Positions 8,777 through 22,176 of a stretch of DNA of 64,000 bases are shown in pieces. The notes beneath the pieces are model-generated. The model worked only from the letters and a program-made list of their open reading frames with translations, made no database searches and had not been told where the DNA came from. Both the position numbers and the translations under genes were made by a program. Each line of letters starts with the position of its first letter. Position 1 is the first letter of the stretch. This DNA is from an uncultured Paracoccaceae bacterium (lineage in GTDB: Bacteria > Pseudomonadota > Alphaproteobacteria > Rhodobacterales > Rhodobacteraceae): contig CALSNT010000014.1 in assembly GCA_943787785.1 (NCBI GenBank), positions 1 to 64,000 of the forward strand. Reading direction: 5' to 3'.

Positions 8777-9094
8777 ATGAAAGACGCCACAATACAATCG
8801 CCCAGGTCCTGGCCTGCGGCGCAGGTCGAGATGTGGCAGGTGGGCGACTTGGTCCCCTACACCAAAAACGCCCGCCAGCACCCGCCGGAACAGATCGACC
8901 AGATCGCGGCGTCAATGGAGCGGTTCGGCGTTACGATCCCGATGCTGGTGGCTGAGGACGGCACGATCATCGCGGGCCACGGCCGGCTGATGGCGGCCGC
9001 GCAGCTGGGGCTGGCAGCAATTTCGGCAAGCAAAAATTCTTGTTGCGAAGAGCAGTTGCACTGGGTATTGCTCAGACCTGAACGAGTATGGTGA
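8777..9094 (+). pseudogene. ParB-like nuclease-domain protein, truncated
   Basis: From the ATG at 8777 the frame shows the ParB N-terminal domain: DLVPYTKNARQHPPEQIDQIAASMERFG, then VAEDGTIIAGHGRLMAAAQLGL. In phages and plasmids this domain is often fused to a DNA methylase. After about residue 82 the sequence (SASKNSCCEEQ onward) is unrelated, so the remainder was lost at a rearrangement point just before the polysaccharide locus. Remnant of the same prophage-like material. Confidence 0.6.
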
Positions 9095-9170
9095 AGCATG
9101 TTAACTTCTTAATTAACTATGTGCAGGGATGCCAGTGCGGCAGTCCTTGTGCGGTAGCCGTAGTTTTGTA

Positions 9171-9557
9171 ATGCCTGATAATTCAAGTCAGCGTGATCGC
9201 TTGCGTGAGGATGCGCAATTCCGAATTTTAAGAATGCTGGATGAAAACCCTGAGATGACGCAGCGCGATCTGGCCAGGGCAGTAGGTGTTAGCACAGGCG
9301 GCATGCACTATGTTTTAAGTGCCTTGGTCGAAAAAGGCCTTCTGAAGTTTTCCAATTTCAGAGCGTCTGATGACAAACGCCGTTACGCTTATGTTTTGAC
9401 GCCGAAAGGCGTCGCCGCGAAGGCCGATCTCACAAAAAAGTTCTTGATCCGGAAGCTCGCTGAGTACGAGCTTCTCAAAGCTGAAATAGACGCGGTAAAG
9501 GGTGAATTGTCGGATGCTGAACTCATTGAACTGAAGGGGCTATCGAAACGTGGGTAG
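9171..9557 (+). CDS. MarR-family EPS-associated transcriptional regulator
   Basis: This is a winged-helix regulator of about 128 residues. The helix-turn-helix is at residues 10-65 (REDAQFRILRMLDENPEMTQRDLARAVGVSTGG, then LSALVEKGLLKF), and a C-terminal helical part (KKFLIRKLAEYELLKAEID) serves for dimerisation. This matches the EPS-associated MarR subfamily that sits at the head of exopolysaccharide loci. A start at 9129 is possible, but MPDNSSQRDRLRED fits the family better. It lies 49 bases upstream of the epimerase, so it probably controls the operon. Confidence 0.8.
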   Translation: MPDNSSQRDRLREDAQFRILRMLDENPEMTQRDLARAVGVSTGGMHYVLSALVEKGLLKFSNFRASDDKRRYAYVLTPKGVAAKADLTKKFLIRKLAEYELLKAEIDAVKGELSDAELIELKGLSKRG

Positions 9558-9605
9558 TGCTACATTGAAGCTTGTTGGGCATTGTCCGGTCGAGGTGATC
9601 TTTTG

Positions 9606-10619
9606 ATGGTGCGTCGTGTTTTTGTCACTGGGTCTGCTGGGTTCATTGGCTTCCACCTTTGTCGGCTGCTCGTCCATGAGGGGTTTGTCGTCCACGGATA
9701 TGATGGGATGACAGATTATTACGACGTCGCTCTTAAGCAACGTCGCCATCAAATGCTTCTTCAATCGGATGCCTTTTCTAGAACTGAAGGCATGTTGGAA
9801 GATGAGGCGCTGCTCAGTAAAGTAATCGATGGTTTCCGACCGGATGTGGTTGTTCATCTCGCCGCACAAGCGGGCGTCCATTATTCTCTTGAGAACCCGC
9901 GCGCTTATTTGGATGCGAACATTATCGGCGCGTTTAATGTCATGGAGGCCGCGCGCCGCTTGGGTGTTCAGCATCTTTTGATGGCTTCAACCAGCTCAGT
10001 GTACGGTGCAAATACTGAAATGCCGTTTTCTGAGGTGGAAAAAGCAGATACTCAGTTGACGATATATGCGGCGACCAAGAAGGCCAATGAAAGTATGGCG
10101 CACGCCTATGCGCACATACATGATCTTCCAACCACAATGTTTCGGTTTTTCACTGTGTACGGCCCATGGGGTCGGCCCGACCTGGCTTTGTACAAGTTTG
10201 TCGATGCAATACTGGATGGTCGGCCCATCGATATATACAACCATGGCGATATGTATCGGGACTTCACGTATGTTGATGATCTCGTGCGGGCAATCCGCTT
10301 ACTGATTGATGTCGTCCCGGTGCGTCCGCAGGACGGCGTCGTGCCCGAGGGTGATAGCCTTTCTCCGGTAGCCCCCTGGAGAGTCGTGAATATCGGCAAT
10401 TCTGACATGGTGCGCTTGCTCGACTTTGTTGATGCCATCGAGGAGTGCTTGGGGCTCAAAGCAGAGCGGAACTACATGGGTATGCAAACCGGTGATGTTC
10501 CGGCGACCTGGGCAGATGCTGAGTTGCTCAAAACGCTTACTGGATACCGACCAATGACGGATTTCAGGGACGGCATAGCGCAATTTGTGGATTGGTATCG
10601 GGAGTACGCCAACAAATGA
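9606..10619 (+). CDS. NAD-dependent nucleotide-sugar 4-epimerase (UDP-glucuronate epimerase type)
   Basis: Extended short-chain dehydrogenase of 337 residues. The Rossmann motif is [10 protein letters not shown] (residues 8-17). The active site has STSSVYG and the YxxxK pair in [25 protein letters not shown] and [11 protein letters not shown] are typical of UDP-glucuronate 4-epimerases (Cap1J/LspL type), which convert UDP-GlcA to UDP-GalA for capsule or LPS. GAGGTGAT precedes the ATG at 9606. Its stop overlaps the next gene's start (ATGA), showing translational coupling. Whether GlcA or another sugar is the substrate cannot be settled from sequence. Confidence 0.8.
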   Translation: MVRRVFVTGSAGFIGFHLCRLLVHEGFVVHGYDGMTDYYDVALKQRRHQMLLQSDAFSRTEGMLEDEALLSKVIDGFRPDVVVHLAAQAGVHYSLENPRAYLDANIIGAFNVMEAARRLGVQHLLMASTSSVYGANTEMPFSEVEKADTQLTIYAATKKANESMAHAYAHIHDLPTTMFRFFTVYGPWGRPDLALYKFVDAILDGRPIDIYNHGDMYRDFTYVDDLVRAIRLLIDVVPVRPQDGVVPEGDSLSPVAPWRVVNIGNSDMVRLLDFVDAIEECLGLKAERNYMGMQTGDVPATWADAELLKTLTGYRPMTDFRDGIAQFVDWYREYANK

Positions 10620-11893
10620 CGCATGAAGGAAAAATGTTGGCGGTCGTGGGGCTTGGCTATGTAGGCCTGCCGCTCGCAGTAGAATTTGGGCGGGTACGGC
10701 CTGTCATTGGCTACGATATTAACCAGGAGCGTGTGGCCGCGCTACAGATGGGTGTGGACGCGACCCACGAAGTAGATGTTGAAGAGTTGCTGGGGGCAAC
10801 GCATTTGCGTTTTGCTGCCGATGTAGATGATTTGCGTGCCGCATCTATCTACATTGTGACTGTGCCGACACCGATTGATGCGCATAAGAGGCCGGACCTT
10901 TCGCCTTTGCTCAGAGCATCGGAAATGTTGGGTAGTGTTTTGAGCCGCGGTGATATCGTCATCTACGAAAGCACTGTATATCCCGGTGCGACTGAAGACG
11001 ATTGTGTGCCCGTTCTTGAACGGGTCTCCGGGTTAAAGTTCAACGTTGACTTTTTTGTTGGTTACTCGCCTGAGCGCATCAATCCGGGTGACAAACAGCA
11101 CCGTCTGCCAAATATTTGCAAGGTAACGTCCGGCTCTACAGAGGACGTGGCTGAGACAGTCGACAAGCTTTACGCGAGTATCATTACCGCTGGTACATAC
11201 CGCGCCGAGAGCATTCGTGTTGCGGAAGCTGCCAAGGTGATTGAAAACACCCAGCGTGACCTCAACATCGCCTTGATCAATGAGCTTGCCATCATTTTCA
11301 ATCGTATGGGTATTGATACAGATGCGGTCCTGCGCGCCGCTGGAACGAAGTGGAACTTCCTTCCTTTCCGACCTGGCTTGGTGGGCGGTCACTGCATTGG
11401 TGTTGATCCATATTACTTAACACACAAGGCGGAATCTCTTGGTTATCACCCGCAAGTGATATTGGCTGGTCGCAGAATTAATGATGGGATGGGCGCTTAC
11501 GTTGCATCCCAATTCGTGAAGGCGATGTTGCGGAAATCTGTGTCCGTGAGTGCCGCCCGGGTCCTTGTACTTGGACTTTCCTTTAAGGAAAACTGTCCTG
11601 ATTTACGAAATACCCGTGTCATTGACGTCGTTGACGAGTTGCGAGAGTACGGTGTGAGCGTTGATGTGTGCGACCCCCAAGTGGATGCTCAAGAAGCGTC
11701 CTCTGAATATGGGATTGCCTTGGTTTATGAGCCGAGCCTGAATTCCTACGACGGTGTGCTTTTGGCGGTCGCTCACGAGGAATTTTTACAAGTGGGAGCG
11801 GCGGCGCTTCGTCAATATGGTCGGACGGGATGTTCCGTCTTCTATGATCTCAAGGCTGTATTTGGCGTGGATGAAAGTGATCTTCGGCTGTGA
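10616..11893 (+). CDS. UDP-HexNAc 6-dehydrogenase (TviB/WbpO type)
   Basis: This 425-residue enzyme of the UDP-Glc/GDP-Man dehydrogenase family would oxidise C6 of a UDP-N-acetylhexosamine to the uronic acid in two NAD-dependent steps. [14 protein letters not shown] is the N-terminal NAD site, [10 protein letters not shown] the middle signature, and [12 protein letters not shown] (about residues 257-268) holds the catalytic Cys. NCPDLRNTR marks the C-terminal UDP-binding domain. These variants ([20 protein letters not shown]) point to the TviB/WbpO subgroup rather than Ugd. Starts inside the epimerase stop codon. Confidence 0.85.
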   Translation: MTHEGKMLAVVGLGYVGLPLAVEFGRVRPVIGYDINQERVAALQMGVDATHEVDVEELLGATHLRFAADVDDLRAASIYIVTVPTPIDAHKRPDLSPLLRASEMLGSVLSRGDIVIYESTVYPGATEDDCVPVLERVSGLKFNVDFFVGYSPERINPGDKQHRLPNICKVTSGSTEDVAETVDKLYASIITAGTYRAESIRVAEAAKVIENTQRDLNIALINELAIIFNRMGIDTDAVLRAAGTKWNFLPFRPGLVGGHCIGVDPYYLTHKAESLGYHPQVILAGRRINDGMGAYVASQFVKAMLRKSVSVSAARVLVLGLSFKENCPDLRNTRVIDVVDELREYGVSVDVCDPQVDAQEASSEYGIALVYEPSLNSYDGVLLAVAHEEFLQVGAAALRQYGRTGCSVFYDLKAVFGVDESDLRL

Positions 11894-12046
11894 CTGGGCT
11901 GACGGTCGGACTGTCGTTGAGCGACATCCTGTAGTTTCGCATGTGGGTCGCATCCAGCGCGTGTATAAGTGTGTGACTTATCGGGCGTTTGGGGCGTGTG
12001 GTTTGGAATTTTCTGACACTGTAAAGAAAGTTGTGATTGGGGCGGT

Positions 12047-14902
<2,856 letters not shown>

Positions 14903-14903
<1 letters not shown>

Positions 14904-16058
14904 TGATTCCCTATGGGTCGTCAGCTCATCAGTGAAGAAGACATCGCTGCAGTCAAGGCCGTGTTGCGGTCAGATCTCCTGACGCAAGGTCAAGTGGTGC
15001 CGGCGTTTGAACGCGCGATTGCGCATCGTGTCGGAGCTGGCCATGCCGTGGCGGTCAATTCAGCGACGTCGGCACTGCATATAGCTATGCCTTGCCTTGA
15101 ACCTTGGGCCTGGCGACATCCTTTGGACTTCGCCCATCACTTTTGTCGCCTCCGCAAATTGTGGTCGATATTGTGGCGCGGATGTTGATTTTGTGGATAT
15201 CGATCCTGAGACTTTCAACATCTGTGCGGACGCTCTGGCGGCAAAACTCGAGGCGGCTGCCCGGTGTGGGTCGATTGCCAAAGATAATTGTTGTAGTTCA
15301 CATGTGTGGACAGTCCCCCGATATGGCCCGCATAGCGGAACTCTCCTATGCCCACGGAGTCCACATCATCGAGGATGCCAGCCATGCAATCGGTGCCGAT
15401 TACCTTGGCGCTCCAGTAGGCAATTGCGCACATTCGGATATCACCGTGTTCAGCTTTCACCCGGTCAAGATTATTACCACTGCCGAAGGTGGCATGGCGC
15501 TCACTAACGATACAGAGCTCGCCACACGGATGGAACGTCTGCGCAGTCATGGAATTACTCGTGAAGCAGACCTAATGACCCATGCGCCCGAAGGGTCCGT
15601 GGTATTACCAGCAACTTGAACTTGGGTGGAACTATCGCATGACAGAAGTGCAGGCGGCGCTTGGGCTGAGCCAGTTGGATCGGTTAGATGTGTTCGTCTC
15701 GCGACGTCGCATACTAGCTGATGCCTATGACGCAGCTCTGGCGGATTTGCCTTTGCGCTTGCCCGGGGCGATTGGACGGCGCCAATTCTTCCTGGCATTT
15801 GTATGTGATCAGGCTAATTGAATCAAAGGACCGGCGCCAAGTATTTGATGCCCTGCGTGCGAAAGACATAGGAGTGAACATACCATTATATTCCGGTCCA
15901 ATTTGCAGCCCTATTATCAGAATCTTGGATTCAAGACAGGCGATTTTCCTGCCGCGGAGGAATACTATCGTCGTGCGATTTCTATCCCTTTGTATCCGGC
16001 TATGAACGACGCTCACCAAGAAAAGGTGATACATGAGTTGGGAGTAGTCCTTGACTGA
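14903..16058 (+). pseudogene. pseC: PseC-like aminotransferase, frameshifted
   Basis: PLP aminotransferase of the DegT/DnrJ/EryC1 family, second step of pseudaminic-acid synthesis. Visible pieces: ISEEDIAAVKAVLRSDLLTQG, NSATSALHIA, TSPITFVASAN, VDFVDIDPETFNI, VVHMCGQSPDM, EDASHAIGA, FSFHPVKIITTAEGG (PLP-lysine region), ELGWNYRMTEVQAALG and the C-terminal ISIPLYPAMN. At least six single-base frame changes are needed, the first an extra G in GGG right after the start (14915). No in-frame nonsense substitution was noticed. Same quality pattern as pseB. Confidence 0.75.
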
Positions 16059-16947
16059 CTTGGCCTCTTTAGTTTCTCGGTTGGTTTTAGGTACAGCGCA
16101 AGTTGGCCAGAGTTATGGCATTGCAAATACCAGCGGTCAGCCTGACGCTGGCCTGGTTGCCGAAATCCTGTCAGAAGGCCGTGCCTTGGGCGTGGAAGTG
16201 TTGGACACAGGTGCTGCATACGGTATGTCGGAAGCGGGTTCTGGGTCGTGCAGGTCTAAAAGGCTGGAAGGTCATCACAAAAATCCCACCCTTAGGAGAT
16301 ATTTGCCCTAGCAAGGCAGCGCAAGTGGCCCGCGAGACAGTTATGGCCTCTTGCGAAAAGTTGGGTATTGCTCGGCTGCATGGGGTACTCCTCCACAATG
16401 CAGAGGACGCCACAGGACCCGCAGGTCCAGCTTTAATAGAGACACTTATGTCGTTGCAGGACGAGGGTTTGACAGAACAGACCGGCTTGTCCATTTAATC
16501 GTGGGAGTGGACATGGTCGGTTTGTATGGAGGCTATTCCCCAAAAATTGTGCAAGGTCCGCTGAATGTGCTAGACCAGCGACTACTTCACCATCCCACCA
16601 CTAAGTCATTACAAAAGTGTGGCGGAGCACTGCACGCCCGATCGCTGTTTCTGCAGGGTCTGTTGCTCATGGCCCCGCGTAATCGACCGGCCCGTTTTGT
16701 ACCGTGGGCTAAAGCACTGGAGCGTTTCGACGCCCGTGTGGCCTCGCTAGGCACCGACCCGCTGGCGCTGTGTCTTGGCTTTGCTCTGTCTACTCCAATC
16801 GTGGCGCGTCTAGTGGTCGGGGTCGAGACGCCCAGCCAGCTTAATGGTATTGTTGATGCTTTGAAGCGTGCGCCGTGTGTAGCGGAGCTGTCGGACTTGG
16901 CATGTGACGATCCTGACCTGCTGGAACCCCGACGCTGGACGGCATGA
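16051..16947 (+). pseudogene. Aldo/keto reductase-like protein, frameshifted
   Basis: From a TTG at 16051 (overlapping the pseC stop) the pieces read LVLGTAQVGQSYGIAN, EVLDTGAAYGMSE, KVITKIPPL, LGIARLHGVLLHNAED, FLQGLLLM and TPIVARLVVGVETPSQLN. This matches the aldo/keto reductase barrel: NADPH enzymes with an Asp-Tyr-Lys-His tetrad. Members of this type sit in nonulosonic-acid clusters with uncertain roles. Several frame changes (near 16235, 16485 and in the middle third) break it. The end couples to the next gene by ATGA. Confidence 0.6.
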
Positions 16948-17886
16948 TGCTTCGAATGGGGATTTTGGGAATGTCGCAGGGTAATGGCCACCCATATTCA
17001 TGGGCGGCGATCTGCAACGGTTACGCCCCAGGCCCAATGGCTCAATGCGGCTTCCCAGTAATATCGGATTACCTTGGCAGGCAAAGCTGGCCGGATGATC
17101 AGCTTCCTAATGCCCGAGTCACCCATGTCTGGGCACAAGATTCCGATAGGGCGCAACATATTGCACAGGCTACGAAAATTACTCACGTAGTCAATACTCC
17201 TGAAGATATGATAGGCGAAATCGACGCTCTCCTTCTTGCCCGTGATGACGCAGAAAAATCATATCGCATTGGCTGAGCCCTTTTTGCAGGCGGGTCTTCC
17301 GGTATATGTCGACAAGCCGATTGCACTCAGCCGGTCGGCACTTGATAAACTAATTGCTCTGACCGTGAGACCGGGTCAGATTTTCAGTTGCTCGGCACTG
17401 CGGTATGCCGAAGAACTGCGTCTCAATGAAATCGAACTGCAAACGCTGGGCCCCCTGCGGCTGATCTCAGCCAGCACGCCAAAGTATTGGGATACATACG
17501 CAGCTCATCTTATCGACCCCCTACTAGCGAACATCCTGCCTAATGGCAGGGCGGTTCGCCCGCCTGTCTACAGCCTTGCCCGCAGATGGGCGCCAGCTTG
17601 TGCTGGATTGGTTCGCCGATGCGGAGAAGTCGTCTGCATCAACTCGCGTCGTTTTAACGACATTAGGACGAGCGTCTGGGCCGCTGAGCTTTCGGTTCCA
17701 TGGAGGAAAATGGTTGGTGCGAAAAAGTCTTTGTAGATAGTTTTTCCGCGTTTCGCGCCGCACTATCCGCCTTTGCCGATTTTGTACTTGCTCCCGATGC
17801 GACTGCCCTAGATGACATGAACCCTCCGTATTGTAGAGATAATTGAGATGGGGCGAAGCGAAACTGCTGGAGATGACTGCTCATAA
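16944..17886 (+). pseudogene. Gfo/Idh/MocA-family oxidoreductase, frameshifted
   Basis: The first piece runs from the ATG at 16944: GILGMSQGNGHPYSWAAICNGY, VTHVWAQDSDRAQHIAQATKITHVVNTPEDMIGEIDALLLARDD. After a break near 17245 it continues HIALAEPFLQAGLPVYVDKPIALS, the hallmark EKP/DKP loop of this NAD(P) family. A further broken C-terminal part ends with EIIEMGRSETAGDDCS and a TAA overlapping the next ATG. Substrate unknown; its place suggests sugar oxidation or epimerisation for the surface glycan. Confidence 0.65.
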
Positions 17887-18644
17887 TGACAAGACAAACT
17901 GACCTTGCTTTGGTGACGGGGGCTACTGGCATTGTCGGCACAGCCATATCCCGACATTTGACTGACAAAGGCTGGGCCGTGGCGGTGACATCGCGCGATC
18001 AAGTCCGGGCAGAGAGACTAGCTTCCAAACTTGGCCCTCGTTCGGTTGGGCTTGCCTTTGACCTTGGAGCCCCTGATGCCGCCCGAACGTATCTCTGCCG
18101 AGTTGGCTGAGCGCAACTTAAGAGTGACGCACCTGATCAACAATGCCCGCTCACTAGATGCATTAGCGGTCGGAGCTGACGGTACGACCGCGAGCGAGGC
18201 CTTTCTCGACGAGCTCGAGATTGATGTTGTCCAGCCTTACCGACTGACCATGGTATTGGCTGAGCATCCGGCTCATGCGCTTCGCGCAGTTGTAAATATC
18301 GGCTCGCAGTATGGCGAGGTGGCCATGAACCCAGCGCTCTACGAACGGTGTTGCTCAGCATATGCCGATTCAATACGGCGTCGCCAAGGCAGCTCTTCAC
18401 CATCTGACACGCGAACTGGCCAGTCGCCTTGCACCTGAAATTCGTGTAAATTGTGTCGCGTTTGGAGGGTTTCACTGGTCGAGCGCCTGACGAATTTGTC
18501 CAGTGTTACGCCGGTATGCTGCCAATGGGACGCATGCTGGCGCCCGAAGAAGCTGGTGGTCCCGTCGCCTTTCTTTTGGATGATGATAGCAGTGCCATGA
18601 CTGGACACGTCTTGCATGCCGATGGCGGTTGGAGCATTCGTTAA
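17886..18644 (+). pseudogene. Short-chain dehydrogenase (PtmA-like context), frameshifted
   Basis: The Rossmann motif VTGATGIVGTAISRHL opens the gene at 17886. Later pieces show THLINNARSLDAL, VVNIGSQYGEVAMNP, the YGVAKAAL-type active site near 18372 and SAMTGHVLHADGGWSIR at the end, the classical SDR C-terminus. At least three frame changes are needed (near 18070, 18350, 18460). SDRs of this kind accompany nonulosonic-acid genes (PtmA in Campylobacter); the exact reaction is unknown. Confidence 0.65.
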
Positions 18645-18661
18645 ACTAAGGGTATTTTTCG

Positions 18662-19427
18662 ATGACTGAAACAATCGTATCGGCAAATCTTTCGTCTCAG
18701 AAAAACGCGCAAACGCACGTGGTTTGCTGCATCGTGGCGCGCACCAATTCTACGCGCCTGCCGCGCAAGGTATTGAAGCGGATCGGTGAAAAAACTATGA
18801 TCGAAAAGATTATATACCGTATGAAAAGCGTACCTTCCCTTGACGCCATCTATGTTGCGACCTCTGCCCATCCCGATGATAAAATCCTTTGCGATTTAGC
18901 GGAGCGCCACGGCGTTTGCAGTTACGCTGGTAGTGAGTTGTCTGTAATCGATCGAATACTTGATATCGCCCGGGCTGAACAAGCCACGCATATTGTGCGT
19001 GTAACGGGGGATAATATTTACACGGATTCTAAACTTCTGGACCGTCTAATCCGCCAGGCGCTCGACGAAAAAGTAGACTATGCTCGTGTCGAAGGAGCAC
19101 CGATTGGAGTGACGGGAGAGGTTATAGCCGTGCCAGCCCTGCAGAATTGCTTGTTGCGTATCGATCCTGATCTTAGTGAAATATCTAATGCTTTATATGT
19201 TCGATCCAGACACCTACCGCACTTGCGTTATCGATGTCTCGGAATGGATGGACGCTTACACCTCTCTAACGGTTGACACACCTCAAGATTGGGAGCGCAC
19301 AGTATTCATAGAAGATCGGCTAGCAAGTGTAGATGATTTTAACATCGCTGATATCGTCCAATTGTCATTGAAGGAGAGTATAACCCCATTTCCGCATTGC
19401 CGCGAACCTTACATTGCGGTTGCCTAG
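18662..19427 (+). pseudogene. SpsF-like cytidylyltransferase (CMP-nonulosonate synthetase candidate), frameshifted
   Basis: The nucleotidyltransferase N-terminus is clear: CCIVARTNSTRLPRKVLKRIGEKTMIEKII, then THIVRVTGDNIYTDSKLLDRLI. This is the SpsF/PseF family that activates an acidic sugar with CTP. The frame breaks near 19170-19180, after which the second frame (YLMLYMFDPDTYR through YIAVA) completes the protein to the TAG at 19425. One indel only. It is the sole candidate here for CMP-activation of the pseudaminic-type sugar. Confidence 0.7.
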
Positions 19428-19434
19428 AGGAAAG

Positions 19435-19548
19435 ATGTTAACCGTTGCGGATTATTTGGAGATGCAAAGCGACAAAGTGAAACGCAGCCAGGTTCTATAT
19501 ACTTTGACCGAAGCTAACTACCGGGCGGAGCAAAGCCGTGCGACCTGA
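19435..19548 (+). CDS. Short unknown ORF (37 aa) between spsF-like and neuB-like genes
   Basis: ATG at 19435 follows AGAGGAAAG. The peptide (MLTVADYLEMQSDKVKR, then SQVLYTLTEANYRAEQSRAT) is well formed and overlaps the GTG of the NeuB-like gene by 11 bases. It may be a real small protein. It may equally be the true N-terminus of the NeuB-like protein separated by another indel, given how common these are here. No family recognised. Confidence 0.3.
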   Translation: MLTVADYLEMQSDKVKRSQVLYTLTEANYRAEQSRAT

Positions 19549-20527
19549 ACCTCAGTTTATAGCAGAAACAGCGAATGCTCACGAGGGCGACAGCGCCCTA
19601 CCAAAAAAAGCTTATTGAAGCACTTTGCACAACAGACTGCGATATTGTAAAATTGCAGATCCTTAGAGAACCTGAGGTGTTAGCCAATCCTGATTTAATG
19701 GCGTTGCACCAGTCTCTAATTTTACCCGAGGAATCCTGGAAGGAGGATATTGCCACACTGCGCGCAGCTGGGAAACGGGTCTTGGTGCTCCCGGTTGATT
19801 TGCAGGCGTGTCGCTGGGGTGCTTGAGCAAGATCTTGCAGACATGATTGAAGTGCATGCCGTGAACCTCATGCGCCACGACATGCTTGATTTGATTGCGA
19901 CAGCAGGGAGTGAGCTCCAAGTACCTACTTGGTGTATCGGGTTATAGCTATGATGACATTGCCGCTGCTAGCAATGCCTATGCCGCGTGCAGTGCATTTC
20001 CACCTGTTCTGATGTTTGGATTCCAGTCGTTTCCTACAGATCCAGCGCAGGTGAACCTTTCGCGCATTGCATTACTAAAAGAAAGACTGAGCTTGCCCAT
20101 TGGCTACGCAGACCATTGTGCTTGGGATAGCGATGCAGGACCGATGCTGGCAGCCGCTACAGCTCTTGGGGCAGATTTTTTGGAAAAGCACGTGATTCTA
20201 GAAGCTGGTCAGAAAAGAGTCGATTACGAAAGTGCCGTATCTTGTGCCGATTTTGATCGGTTGGCCGCGCTTTGTCGACCTATCGTAACCGCTATGGGTG
20301 AAGCATCGCGCTATGCACTGTCGGATGCTGAGCGTCGTTATGGCGACAGACGTCTGCGATGCGTGGCGCGTCATGATATTGCTGCAGGCACTCCGTTGAC
20401 GGCTGAGAATACGCTTTTCAGCTGGGTTGCCCCTGGAACGACTACTCTCGGTGACGCGCGAGATTTATTATCTCTTGAGGGCCAATTGGCTAGGAGAAAT
20501 CTGTCAGCTGGATCGATAATCTTGTGA
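19538..20527 (+). pseudogene. NeuB-like nonulosonate synthase, frameshifted
   Basis: Pieces from the GTG at 19538 read FIAETANAHEGDSAL, DIVKLQI, MIEVHAVNLMRHDM, LGVSGYSYDDI, LPIGYADHCAWDSDAG, ALGADFLEKHVIL and a C-terminal SAF domain (RRLRCVARHDIAAGTPLTAENT). This is the TIM-barrel plus antifreeze-like layout of NeuB/LegI/PseI enzymes, which condense phosphoenolpyruvate with a 6-carbon sugar. The sequence is distant from the PseI gene at 22173, so it is probably a second synthase or relative. Frame breaks near 19613, 19805 and 19915. Its TGA overlaps the pseG ATG. Confidence 0.65.
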
Positions 20528-21648
20528 TGATCAAGGTCGTTTTTCGGACTGACGCCTCGCTTGAGATCGGAACTGGCCATGTCATGCGCTGTTTGTCGCT
20601 GGCGCGGGCTTTGAGGATGGCCGGGGCGACATGTTGCTTCATTACACGTGCGCTGCCCGGTCATATGGGCGATCTGATCATGAATGAGGGATTTGAGGTC
20701 AGGTTGCTCAGCGCCCCGCAAGAAGCTGCTCCCCACGGCCCACCTTATCATGCCCATTGGGCAGGGGTGGACTGGGCTGAGGATGCTGCCGAGACACGTG
20801 CCTTAATGGTAGAAGAACCGGATTGGTTGGTGATGGATCATTATGCCTTTGACGCCCGGTGGCAGCGCGCTGCAAGGCCGGAGGACACGAAGCTTTTTGT
20901 GATCGACGATCTCGCCGACCGGCCGCATGAATGCGATCTATTGTTGGACCAGAACCTTGGCCGTGATGAGCGAGATTATGATGGGCTCGTGCCGCAGGGC
21001 TGTAAATTACTCGTCGGACCACGGTATGCATTGCTGCGCCCCGAATTTTCTGAAATGCGCGCTGAGGCATTGGCCACGCGCTCGGGCCGGCGGCTAGAAC
21101 GTCTGATAGTTTCGATGGGCGGGATCGATTTGGTAGATGGAACATCGGCAGTACTCGATGCATTAAGAGACGTCATTCTGCCTGAGGAGTTAGAAATCAG
21201 TGTCATCATGGGCAAGCGCGCACCAGCGCTTGAGAAGATCCGTGCATTGGCCCGTGATATGCCTCGCCGTACAGAAGTCGCCGTGGATGTACATGATATG
21301 GCTAGACGAATGGCTGACGCCGACCTTGCCATTGGCGCCGGTGGCAGTACCACATGGGAGCGCTGCTGCCTAGGATTGCCCTCAATAATCGTTGAGATTG
21401 CAGACAACCAGGCGGGAATTTCTGCTGCAATCGCCCGAGCAGGAGCCGGGCTTTCGGCAGGCTCGCTGCACGGCCTGGATTTCGTACAGAGATTCAGTGA
21501 GACCATAGAAAAGGTAGGCAACGCTTCACGTCTTGCATCGCTGTCAGAGGCTGCAGCTCGTCTCTGCGATGGGGACGGTGTGGAACGGATAGTATTAATG
21601 CTTTCAGAAAAGAGAAAACTAGATAATGCTGCCGAGGTGAGAGTATGA
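20527..21648 (+). CDS. pseG: PseG, UDP-2,4-diacetamido-2,4,6-trideoxy-altropyranose hydrolase
   Basis: GT-B fold nucleotide-sugar hydrolase that releases UDP before condensation to pseudaminic acid. The N-terminal FRTDASLEIGTGHVMRCLSLA holds the family Gly-rich loop and catalytic His (GHVMRC). Further landmarks: DHYAFDARW, VIDDLADRPHECDLLLDQNLG, LLVGPRYALLRPEF and GAGGSTTWERCCLGLPSI. Intact, 373 aa, unlike its upstream neighbours. ATG at 20527 overlaps the previous stop, and its own stop overlaps pseH (ATGA), so it is translated in a coupled chain. Confidence 0.9.
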   Translation: MIKVVFRTDASLEIGTGHVMRCLSLARALRMAGATCCFITRALPGHMGDLIMNEGFEVRLLSAPQEAAPHGPPYHAHWAGVDWAEDAAETRALMVEEPDWLVMDHYAFDARWQRAARPEDTKLFVIDDLADRPHECDLLLDQNLGRDERDYDGLVPQGCKLLVGPRYALLRPEFSEMRAEALATRSGRRLERLIVSMGGIDLVDGTSAVLDALRDVILPEELEISVIMGKRAPALEKIRALARDMPRRTEVAVDVHDMARRMADADLAIGAGGSTTWERCCLGLPSIIVEIADNQAGISAAIARAGAGLSAGSLHGLDFVQRFSETIEKVGNASRLASLSEAAARLCDGDGVERIVLMLSEKRKLDNAAEVRV

Positions 21649-22176
21649 AACTACTTCTAAATCCCCTTAAAACTGCCGAAATAGATGACGAATTTGTTTC
21701 TTGGTATCAGAATGAAGATGGACATCTCGATTTCTTTACCGGGAGTCGGCGTAGCTTCTCGCGCGATGATCTGCTGGTCTGGATCGGAGACAGCAAAGAG
21801 CAGAATACGCATTTGTATTTGATATCAAATGATGCCGGCGATCGTATTGGGACGATTAAAATTGGTCCTATCGACCTAGTGAATAAAACATCTGATCTTG
21901 TGTGCCTGATCGGCAACCGAGATTTTCTCGGCCGCGGGCTTGCGAAAGAAGCGATAGCTCTCGGCAATCAGATTGCATTTGATAAACTGGACATTCGTCG
22001 CCTTCATGGCGGCATGTATGAGAGCAACATAGCTTCGATCAAAGCTTACACACGTGCGGGTTGGGGTCATAGAGGGCAGATTTAAAGGATATTATTGGGT
22101 TGATGGAAAACCCGTGGACAGAGTTTGTGGTCGCTTGCTTCAATCCAAATTACTTTCCGGAGGAGACCCAAAATGA
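21645..22176 (+). pseudogene. pseH: PseH-like GNAT acetyltransferase with one frameshift near its end
   Basis: PseH acetylates N4 of the altrosamine intermediate. The protein shows ISNDAGDRIGTIKIGPI, FLGRGLAKEAIALGNQ (acetyl-CoA loop) and LHGGMYESNIASIKAYTRAGW. At about 22066 the run TGGGG, where TGG G would continue GWVIEGRFKGYYWVDGK, shifts the frame to a stop at 22085. Restoring one base gives a normal C-terminus ending at the TGA at 22174, which overlaps the pseI ATG. One homopolymer indel, so a sequencing slip is a fair explanation. Confidence 0.8.
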
